Source: Euonymus europaeus (taxonomy: Eukaryota > Streptophyta > Magnoliopsida > Celastrales > Celastraceae). From it: a stretch of DNA of 64,000 nucleotides. Positions 52,418 through 61,059 of the stretch are shown here, piece after piece. Location of the stretch: the NCBI GenBank assembly GCA_963580455.1, contig OY756960.1, positions 9,982,001 through 10,046,000 of the forward strand, given 5' to 3'. The notes beneath the pieces were generated by a model, which did no database searches, was not told the DNA's origin, and saw nothing but the letters and a program-made list of their open reading frames with translations. Numbering within the stretch: position 1 is the stretch's first letter; each line of letters begins with the position of its first letter. A program made the position numbers and the translations under genes.

Positions 52418-55400
52418 GAGCAAATTCGGACCATGAAAGTTGCTCGGTGTACACTTTTTATTGTTCTTCTATGTCAAATTTTACGAGTATAAGCTTCGTA
52501 GATTATTTCGATGCCAAAACACTACATATCTATGCCAAATGGACAAAAACCGTTAAAAGCTCCTCCATAGATAGAGTTGAGCAACTTCGGACCATCAAAG
52601 TTGCTCGGTGTACACCTTTTACTGTTTTTTTATGTCAAATTTTACGAGTATAACTTCCTAGATTATTTCGATTCCGAAACACCAACTTTCTATGGCAAAT
52701 AGACAAAACCGTTAAAGCTCCTCCATAGATAGAGTTGAGCAACTTCGGACCATCAATGTTGCTCGGTGTACACTTTTTATTGTTCTTCTATGTCAAATTT
52801 TACGAGTATAACTTCGTAGATTTTTTCGATTCCAAAACTCCAACTTTCTATGCGAAATGGACAAAAACAGTTAAAAGCTCCTCCATAGATAGAATTCAGC
52901 AAATTCGGACCATGAAAGTTGCTCGGTGTACACTTTTTATTGTTATTCTATGTCAAAATTTTACGAGTATAAGCTTCGTAGATTATTTCGATGCCAAAAC
53001 ACTACATATCTATGCCAAACAGACAAAAACCGTTAAAAGCTCCTCCATAGATAGAGTTGAGCAACTTCGGACCATGAAAGTTGCTCAGTGTACACTTTTT
53101 ATTGTTCTTCTATGTCATATTTTACGAGTATAAGCTTCCTAGATTATCTCGATGCCAAAAAACCACCTTTCTTCGACAAATGGACAAAAACCGATAAAAG
53201 CTCCACCATAAATAGAGTTGAGCAACTTCGAACCATCAAAGTTTCTCGGTGTATACATTTTATTGTTCTTCTATGTCAAATTTTATAGTATAAGCTTCCT
53301 AGATTATTTCGACGTCAAAAAACCAACTTTCTTTGACAAATGGAGAAAAACCGTTATAAGCTCCACCATCGATAGAGTTGAGCAACTTTGGACCATCAAA
53401 GTTGCTCGGTGTACACATTTTATTATTCTTTTATGTCAAATTTTACGAGTATAACTTCCTAGATTATTTCGATGCCAAAACACCAACTTTCTATGCTAAA
53501 TGGACAAAAACCGTTAAAAGCTCCTCCATTGATAGAGTTGAGCAACTTCGGACCATCAAAGTTGCTCGGTGTACACTTTTTATTGTTCTTCTATGTCAAA
53601 TTTTACGTGTATAAGATTCCTAGATTAGTTCGATGCCAAAACACCACATATCTATGCCGAATGGACAAAAACCGTTAAAAGCTCCTCCATAGATAGAGTT
53701 GAGCAACTTCGTACCATCAAAGTTGCTCGGTGTACACATTTTATTGTTATTTTATGTCAAATTTTACGAGTATAACTTCCTAGATTATTTCGATGCCAAA
53801 ACACCAACTTTCTATGCCAAATGGATAAAAACCGTTAAAAGCTCCTCCATAGATAGAGTTGAGCAACTTCGGACCATCAAAGTTGCTCGGTGTACACTTT
53901 TTATTGTTCTTCTATGTCAAATTTTACGTGTATAAGCTTCCTAGATTAGTTCGATGCCAAAACACCTCATATCTATGCCAAATGGACAAAAACCGTTAAA
54001 AACTCCTCCATAGATAGAGTTGAGTAAATTCGGACCATGAAAGTCGCTCAGTGTACACTTTTTATTGTTCTTTTATGTCAAATTTTACGAGCATAACTTC
54101 CTAGATTATTTTGATTCCAAAACACCAACTTTCAATGACAAATGGACAAAAACCGTTAAAGCTGCTCCATAGATGGAGTTGAGCAACTTCGGACCATCAA
54201 TGTTGCTCGGTGTACACTTTTTATTGTTCTTCTATGTCAAATTTTACGAGTATAAGCTTCGTAAATTATTTCGATGCCAAAACACTACATATCTATGCCA
54301 AATGGACAAAAACCGTTAAAAGCTCCTCCATAGATAGAGTTGAGCAACTTCGGACCATCAAAGTTGCTCGGTGTACACATTTTATTGTTCTTTTATGTCA
54401 AATTTTACGAGTATAACTTCCTAGATTATTTCGATTTCAAAACACCAACTTTCTATGCCAAATGGACAAAAATAGTTAAAAGCTCCTCCATAGATAGAGT
54501 TGAGCAAATTCGGACCATGAAAGTTGCTCGGTGTACACTTTTTATTGTTCTTCTATGTCAAATTTTACGAGTATAAGCTTCGTAGATTATTTCGATGCCA
54601 AAACACTACATATCTATGCCAAACGGACAAAAACCGTTAAAAGCGCCTCCATTGATAGAGTTGAGCAACTTCGGACCATGAAAGTAGCTCAGTGTACACT
54701 TTTTATTGTTCTTCTATGTCAAATTTTACGTGTATAAGCTTCCTAGATTATTTCGATGCCAAAAAACCAACTTTCTTTGACAAATGGAGAAAAACCGTTA
54801 AAAGCTCCACCATAGATAGAGTTGAGCAACTTCGGACCATCAAAGTTGCTCGGTGTACACATTTTATTGTTATTTTATGTCAAATTTTACGAGTATAACT
54901 TCCTAGATTATTTTGATGCCAAAACACCAACTTTCTATGCCAAATGGATAAAAATCGTTAAAAGCTCCTCCATAGATAGAGTTGAGCAAATTCGGACCAT
55001 GAAAGTTGCTCGGTGTACACTTTTTATTGTTCTTCTATGTCAAATTTTACGAGTATAAGCTTCGTAGATTATTTCGATGCCAAAACACTACATATCTATG
55101 CCAAATGGACAAAAACCGTTAAAAGCTCCTCCATAGATAGAGTTGAGCAACTTCGGACCATCAAAGTTGCTCGGTGTACACCTTTTACTGTTTTTTTATG
55201 TCAAATTTTACGAGTATAACTTCCTAGATTATTTCGATTCCGAAACACCAACTTTCTATGGCAAATAGACAAAACCGTTAAAGCTCCTCCATAGATAGAG
55301 TTGAGCAACTTCGGACCATCAATGTTGCTCGGTGTACACTTTTTATTGTTCTTCTATGTCAAATTTTACGAGTATAACTTCGTAGATTTTTTCGATTCCA

Positions 55401-57257
55401 AAACTCCAACTTTCTATGCGAAATGGACAAAAACAGTTAAAAGCTCCTCCATAGATAGAATTCAGCAAATTCGGACCATGAAAGTTGCTCGGTGTACACT
55501 TTTTATTGTTATTCTATGTCAAAATTTTACGAGTATAAGCTTCGTAGATTATTTCGATGCCAAAACACTACATATCTATGCCAAACAGACAAAAACCGTT
55601 AAAAGCTCCTCCATAGATAGAGTTGAGCAACTTCGGACCATGAAAGTTGCTCAGTGTACACTTTTTATTGTTCTTCTATGTCATATTTTACGAGTATAAG
55701 CTTCCTAGATTATCTCGATGCCAAAAAACCACCTTTCTTCGACAAATGGACAAAAACCGATAAAAGCTCCACCATAAATAGAGTTGAGCAACTTCGAACC
55801 ATCAAAGTTTCTCGGTGTATACATTTTATTGTTCTTCTATGTCAAATTTTATAGTATAAGCTTCCTAGATTATTTCGACGTCAAAAAACCAACTTTCTTT
55901 GACAAATGGAGAAAAACCGTTATAAGCTCCACCATCGATAGAGTTGAGCAACTTTGGACCATCAAAGTTGCTCGGTGTACACATTTTATTATTCTTTTAT
56001 GTCAAATTTTACGAGTATAACTTCCTAGATTATTTCGATGCCAAAACACCAACTTTCTATGCTAAATGGACAAAAACCGTTAAAAGCTCCTCCATGGATA
56101 GAGTTGAGCAACTTCGGACCATCAAAGTTGCTCGGTGTACACTTTTTATTGTTCTTCTATGTCAAATTTTACGTGTATAAGATTCCTAGATTAGTTCGAT
56201 GCCAAAACACCACATATCTATGCCGAATGGACAAAAACCGTTAAAAGCTCCTCCATAGATAGAGTTGAGCAACTTCGTACCATCAAAGTTGCTCGGTGTA
56301 CACATTTTATTGTTATTTTATGTCAAATTTTACGAGTATAACTTCCTAGATTATTTCGATGCCAAAACACCAACTTTCTATGCCAAATGGATAAAAACCG
56401 TTAAAAGCTCCTCCATAGATAGAGTTGAGCAACTTCGGACCATCAAAGTTGCTCGGTGTACACTTTTTATTGTTCTTCTATGTCAAATTTTACGTGTATA
56501 AGCTTCCTAGATTAGTTCGATGCCAAAACACCTCATATCTATGCCAAATGGACAAAAACCGTTAAAAACTCCTCCATAGATAGAGTTGAGTAAATTCGGA
56601 CCATGAAAGTCGCTCAGTGTACACTTTTTATTGTTCTTTTATGTCAAATTTTACGAGCATAACTTCCTAGATTATTTTGATTCCAAAACACCAACTTTCA
56701 ATGACAAATGGACAAAAACCGTTAAAGCTGCTCCATAGATGGAGTTGAGCAACTTCGGACCATCAATGTTGCTCGGTGTACACTTTTTATTGTTCTTCTA
56801 TGTCAAATTTTACGAGTATAAGCTTCGTAAATTATTTCGATGCCAAAACACTACATATCTATGCCAAATGGACAAAAACCGTTAAAAGCTCCTCCATAGA
56901 TAGAGTTGAGCAACTTCGGACCATCAAAGTTGCTCGGTGTACACATTTTATTGTTCTTTTATGTCAAATTTTACGAGTATAACTTCCTAGATTATTTCGA
57001 TTTCAAAACACCAACTTTCTATGCCAAATGGACAAAAATAGTTAAAAGCTCCTCCATAGATAGAGTTGAGCAAATTCGGACCATGAAAGTTGCTCGGTGT
57101 ACACTTTTTATTGTTCTTCTATGTCAAATTTTACGAGTATAAGCTTCGTAGATTATTTCGATGCCAAAACACTACATATCTATGCCAAACGGACAAAAAC
57201 CGTTAAAAGCGCCTCCATTGATAGAGTTGAGCAACTTCGGACCATGAAAGTAGCTCA
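52126..57257. repeat. 2566-bp (16-mer) higher-order repeat, two tandem copies
   Basis: Copy 1 spans 52126-54691 and copy 2 spans 54692-57257, with a few dozen more matching bases. Private markers are TGGCAAATAGACAAAACC (2 bp short), CAAAACTCCAAC, TAGAATTCAGC, the 1-bp insertion GTCAAAATTTTACG, TATGTCATATTTTACG, TTCGACGTCAAAA, TTTCAATGACAAATGG, AGCTGCTCCATAGATGG, CGTAAATTATTTCG, AAAAGCGCCTCC and AAAGTAGCTCAG. One visible difference is CTCCATTGATAG near 53526 versus CTCCATGGATAG near 56092. The sequence after the 52126 and 54692 starts also matches 50840, so this junction was used repeatedly. Confidence 0.92.
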
Positions 57258-58788
57258 GTGTACACTTTTTATTGTTCTTCTATGTCAAATTTTACGAGTA
57301 TAAGCTTCCTAGATTATCTCGATGCCAAAAAACCACCTTTCTTCGACAAATGGACAAAAACCGATAAAAGCTCCACGATAAATAGAGTTGAGCGACTTCG
57401 GACCATCAAAGTTGCTCGGTGTATACATTTTATTGTTCTTCTATGTCAAATTTTATAGTATAAGCTTCCTAGATTATTTCGATGCCAAAATACCAACTTT
57501 CTTTGACAAATGGAGAAAAACCGTTATAAGCTCCACCATCGATAGAGTTGAGCAACTTTGGGCCATCAAAGTTGCTCGGTGTAGACATTTTATTATTCTT
57601 TTATGTCAAATTTTACGAGTATAACTTCCTAGATTATTTCGATGCCAAAACACCAACTTTCTATGCTAAATGGACAAAAACCGTTAAAAGCTCCTCCACG
57701 GATAGAGTTGAGCAACTTCGGACCATCAAAGTTGCTCGGTGTACACTTTTTATTGTTCTACTATGTCAAATTTTACGTGTATAAGCTTCCTAAATTAGTT
57801 CGATGCCAAAACACCACATATCTATGCCAAATGGACATAAACCGTTAAAAGCTCCTCCATAGATAGAGTTGAGTAAATTCGGACCATGAAAGTTGCTCGG
57901 TGTACACTTTTTATTGTTCTTTTATGTCAAATTTTACGAGTACAACTTCCTAGATTATTTCGATTCCAAAACACCAACTTTCTATGACAAATGGACAAAA
58001 ACCGTTAAAGCTCCTCCATAGATAGACTTGAGCAACTTCGACCATCAATGTTGCTCGGTGTACACTTTTTATTGTTCTTCTATGTCAGATTTTACGAGTA
58101 TAAGCTTCGTAGATTATTTTGATGCCAAAACACTACATATCTATGCCAAATGGACAAAAATCGTTAAAAGCTCCTCCATAGATAGAGTTGAGAAACTTCG
58201 GACCATCAAAGTTGCTCGGTGTACACATTTTATTGTTCTCTTATGTCAAATTTTATGAGTATAACTTCCTAGATTATTACGATGCCAAAACACCGACTTT
58301 CTATGACAAATGGACAAAAACCGTTAAAGCTCCTCCATAGATAGTTGAGCAACTTCGGACCATCAATGTTGCTCGGTGTACACTTTTTATTGTTCTTCTA
58401 TGTCAAATTTTACGAGTATAACTTCCTAGATTATTTCGATTCCAAAACACCAACTTTCTATGCCAAATGGACAAAAACCGTTAAAAGCTCCTCCATAGAT
58501 AGAGTTGAGCAAATTCGGACCATGAAAGTTGCTCGGTGTACACTTTTTATTGTTCTTCTATGTCAAATTTTACGAGTATAAGCTTCGTAGATTATTTCGA
58601 TGCCAAAACACAACATATCTATGCCAAACAGACAAAAACTGTTAAAAGCTCCTCCATAGATAGAGTTGAGCAACTTCGGACCATGAAAGTTGCTCAGTGT
58701 ACACTTTTTATTGTTCTTCTATGTCAAATTTTACGTGTATAAGATTCCTAGATTACTTCGACGCCGAAACACCACATATCTATGCCAA
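57258..58788. repeat. Satellite segment next to the LTR, related to 61.1-62.4 kb
   Basis: Monomers from about 57.9 to 58.74 kb have counterparts at about 61.65-62.45 kb. Both have the GATAGACTTGAGC monomer with the 1-bp-deleted loop TTCGACCATC (58028 and 61738), followed by the GATTATTACG monomer. The offset is 3710-3712 bp, or about 1440 bp (9 monomers) after subtracting the LTR insertion. A 2-bp deletion, CATAGATAGTTGAGC, lies near 58336. Confidence 0.75.
58784..58788. repeat. Target site duplication GCCAA, left copy
   Basis: Five bases of satellite (GCCAA, from TATGCCAA) sit immediately before the TGTTGG end of the LTR and are repeated exactly after its CCAACA end. A 5-bp duplication is the usual product of LTR-retrotransposon integrase. 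Confidence 0.93.
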
Positions 58789-59073
58789 TGTTGGTTGCTA
58801 AAATTAATTTTAGAACATGCGGAAGCGTCTTATGGATCGTTCTGAGCATAGGTACAAATCAAAATTTTAATCGGAAGCCAATCAACCCTAGATTGTTACA
58901 CGCCTTTCAAGTGTTATCCTAGATCCAATTAATTTTGTAATTAATCCTAGCATGCTTCTAGTATTAATTTCATACAAAATAATTCTTAGATCTAAACATA
59001 CAATCATGGCATGAAGAAGGTTAGAAGAAGAATACCAACCTCTTTACTATCGAGGTCCAACGTGCTTTCCGTC

Positions 59074-59159
59074 TTGATCACGAACTCAACACTTGATCAC
59101 GAACACACGAACGGATCTTGAACACACCCTTTGTTTGATCACACCTCTTGATCACGAAC
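59074..59159. repeat. Short direct repeats TTGATCACGAAC in the LTR (inferred U5 side)
   Basis: Three exact copies of the 12-mer TTGATCACGAAC lie at 59074-59085, 59093-59104 and 59148-59159, with a partial TTGATCAC at 59135-59142. Each contains the palindrome TGATCA. They lie between the candidate polyadenylation signal and the inferred 3' end of the LTR. No function is assigned. Confidence 0.75.
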
Positions 59160-59314
59160 CACCAATTTAGAAAACAAGAATCACCAAGAATAGCCTATGT
59201 TGTTTCCTAGGTATTCTCTTTAATCTCCTTGCGAAAAAGCAAAGCAAAAAACCCAATTGGTAGTGAACCAAAAGAATCTCACACGGCTACCTCTCTAGGA
59301 ACACTCGGCTCCTT

Positions 59315-59320
59315 TTTATT
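59315..59320 (-). promoter_or_regulatory. Candidate polyadenylation signal AATAAA in the LTR
   Basis: The minus strand reads CCAATAAAAAGG, about 50 bp downstream of the candidate TATA box. That would suit a short R region. The hexamer is common in AT-rich DNA, so position is the only support. Confidence 0.3.
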
Positions 59321-59370
59321 GGAAAAAATAACTTGGTTGTTTTCTCATGAATCAATCACACGGCCAGCCC

Positions 59371-59383
59371 TCTATATTTTATA
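59371..59383 (-). promoter_or_regulatory. Candidate TATA box of the LTR promoter
   Basis: On the minus strand this reads TATAAAATATAGA, followed by GGGCTGGCCG. It lies about 1.67 kb into the LTR in the inferred transcription direction, leaving about 580 bp for R and U5. A TATA box before a GC-richer stretch is common in plant Copia LTRs. No transcription start can be proved from sequence. A second TATA-rich stretch at 59508-59522 is an alternative. Confidence 0.4.
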
Positions 59384-59507
59384 AAACAAAACCTTTTCAT
59401 TGTGTTAAAAAAGTCTCCTTTTAGGTTTTGTTTTCCTAATCCAAATGGAACTAGGAAAAAACAAAACGGTGGCCATCCTTATCCATTCATAGAAAAATTG
59501 TTGTGTT

Positions 59508-59522
59508 TATATATATATATAA
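59508..59522. repeat. Short (TA)n tract inside the LTR
   Basis: An uninterrupted alternating TA run of about seven units ends in AA. It may be a simple microsatellite or an alternative TATA element for minus-strand transcription, because it lies about 130 bp upstream of the other TATA candidate on that strand. Confidence 0.6.
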
Positions 59523-61054
59523 CAAATCATTATTTGAGTTGACTTCTAATCCCAATTGGATTCAAAGCCAAAACAAATATGGAATACTTTTAACAAGCAT
59601 AATCGGAGCCCAAATTATCCACAATGGGCCGGCCATATATTGCTATGCAATAACATGGTTTAAGCCTAGCTTGGCCCAATATTTCAAGAATTCAAGGCTC
59701 AAATTTGTTTTGTTCATTGGTCCATTCTTGACTTTAATTTGTTTTTGATTATGTAAAATATTTATTTTACAATCTAAATCAAAACTCCGAGATTTGTTAT
59801 TTTTACATAAATACACTTACAAGAATTTTGTATATCTTAACAAAAACAATTTTATCTTAGGGTTATCTTTGGAAAACCAAAACCCAATAAAATTGTATCT
59901 ATTTGTTATACAAATTCCATTCTTGTAACTTTTCCAACAACCGTTGTGATATGGTAAATTTTGCCGATCTTCCTTAAATAGGACAAGAGAATATATAGAG
60001 CTACCAAGGGGACTCCACAGGACATACATATTGTGGCTCCCGAAATATTATTCTTTACCGTCAAACTCTATGACTAGGAATAATATAACAATCCAATGTT
60101 CGTCTGACACTACCTGAACTTTGGATGCACTCCCCAATATGTACGATTCTTACATCGAGGCTTTTCCATAATTAGAAACCTATCCCTGACCTATGGGAAG
60201 TGTACTTGCATATCCTCCATGCAACACCCGGTAAGATGGAGTGAATTTATTCATACTATCAAACACTCCAAAATCCATATTTTCTCTGAGCTCCAGATTC
60301 CTTTATATCTATCCTCTAAGCGTATTAAATTGACCCGTCGATCAATTTAATTCACAACGCTTGATTCGTTAGAATCACTATGCATAGTTTTTTAGATAGA
60401 TTAATTTGAACCTCTCAGATGGGTGCTTACACTTTCATAACTGAAAGTACATGAATGACTATTTTGTAGGTATGCGCTTATACCCTAGTGGCATACATCC
60501 AAATCATCAAGATTTTGACAATAGTGCGTGTCTCACTTATTGATGAATCAAAATGCACACGCTATAAGTATAAACGTATTGACCTACTCAAGCTTGAGAT
60601 ATACCGTACTCCCATAGCTATAGGATGAACAACTCTTTGATAGCACGTTTCTAGTTGTTCATTTCTATGTAAGTCCGTCAATGTATATGTCCACATACAC
60701 ACTAGTGCACCAATCCGAGAATCCTCTCAAACGGTCAAGACAAACCATTCCCCTAATTGGAGATGTCCATGCACTACAACCTATATCAACAAAGTGCCTA
60801 ACTTTGTTAATCTAGTTGTGACTAATGATTTAGAATGTAATAATGAATCTTGTGTCAATCTATACTCACACTATAAGTGTATCTGAGTATCCAAGATTCA
60901 CATATCTAACATCCTTAGACCTTGTTAGAACATTCACATATAAATGAAATATTTAAAATAAAACATTTAAAACACAAATGCAATCATAAAATGTTTATTC
61001 TTGAATTTCAGAATTGTCTTTACATGGTATGTTTTTTAGGACATCATCCCAACA

Positions 61055-61059
61055 GCCAA
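61055..61059. repeat. Target site duplication GCCAA, right copy
   Basis: This is an exact copy of the left duplication, directly after CCAACA. The satellite then continues with ACGGACAAAAACCG in register, which shows that the insertion removed no target DNA. Confidence 0.93.

Larger units (their letters stand above)
1..58788. repeat. Satellite DNA array, ~160-bp monomer, left part (~367 copies)
   Basis: The whole stretch is head-to-tail copies of one monomer in a single orientation. Landmarks recur in fixed order: CCATAGATAGAGTTGAGC, the dyad GAGCAACTT...AAGTTGCTC, CGGTGTACAC, TTTTTATTGTTCTTCTATG, TCAAATTTTACGAGTATAA, CTTCCTAGATTATTTCGATG, CCAAAACACCAACTTTCTATG, CCAAATGGACAAAAACCGTT and AAAAGCTCC. 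Lengths vary between 159 and 161 bp through small indels: GTATAACTTCC versus GTATAAGCTTCC, CGTTAAAGC versus CGTTAAAAGC, and TTTTATAGTATAA versus TTTTACGAGTATAA. About five CpG sites per monomer are conserved (TTCGG, CTCGG, TACGAG, TTCGAT, ACCGTT). No gene, tRNA, rRNA or other element interrupts it. Monomer size near one nucleosome and long arrays are typical of plant centromeric or heterochromatic satellites. That location is inference, and I do not recognise the family. Confidence 0.98.
58789..61054 (-). mobile_element. Solo LTR of a plant LTR retrotransposon, probably Ty1/Copia (Angela/Tork-like)
   Basis: This is a 2266-bp non-satellite insertion. It begins TGTTGG and ends CCAACA, so it has the TG...CA termini and short terminal inverted repeat typical of plant LTRs, and it is flanked by a perfect 5-bp direct repeat GCCAA. 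It contains no gag, protease, integrase, reverse transcriptase or RNase H coding sequence, no primer-binding site or polypurine tract, and no second LTR copy. It is therefore best read as a solo LTR left by recombination between the two LTRs of a full element. Orientation is inferred as minus. Read that way it starts TGTTGGGATGATGTCC, has a TATA-like box followed by AATAAA, and ends with a CTTCCGCATG stretch before CAACCAACA, a layout I associate with Angela/Tork-type Copia LTRs. The lineage rests on recall of that layout, not on a database search. Two short open frames inside (59503-59748 plus, 59817-60029 minus) show no recognisable protein. Confidence 0.87.

Noticed and set aside
540..58742. 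Many overlapping open frames of 60-136 codons with near-identical peptides, all on the plus strand
   Set aside because: They are translations of the satellite. Their starts and ends fall at fixed points of the monomer, frames shift with each 159-161-bp unit, and the longer ones (for example 28734-29144 and 52735-53133) arise from single-base indels. There is no sign of selection on protein sequence.
59627..59652. GGCCGGCC palindrome (59627-59634) and TATTGC/GCAATA inverted repeat (59638-59652) in the LTR
   Set aside because: These are short palindromes of a kind expected by chance in 2.3 kb, with no supporting context.
59503..60029. Two open frames inside the LTR (59503-59748 plus, 59817-60029 minus)
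   Set aside because: They are short, AT-rich and have no recognisable domain. They lie in an LTR, where coding sequence is not expected.
58789..61054. DNA transposon with TGTTGG/CCAACA terminal inverted repeats
   Set aside because: The 6-bp inverted ends, 5-bp target duplication and TG...CA termini fit an LTR better. There is no transposase and no long terminal inverted repeat.
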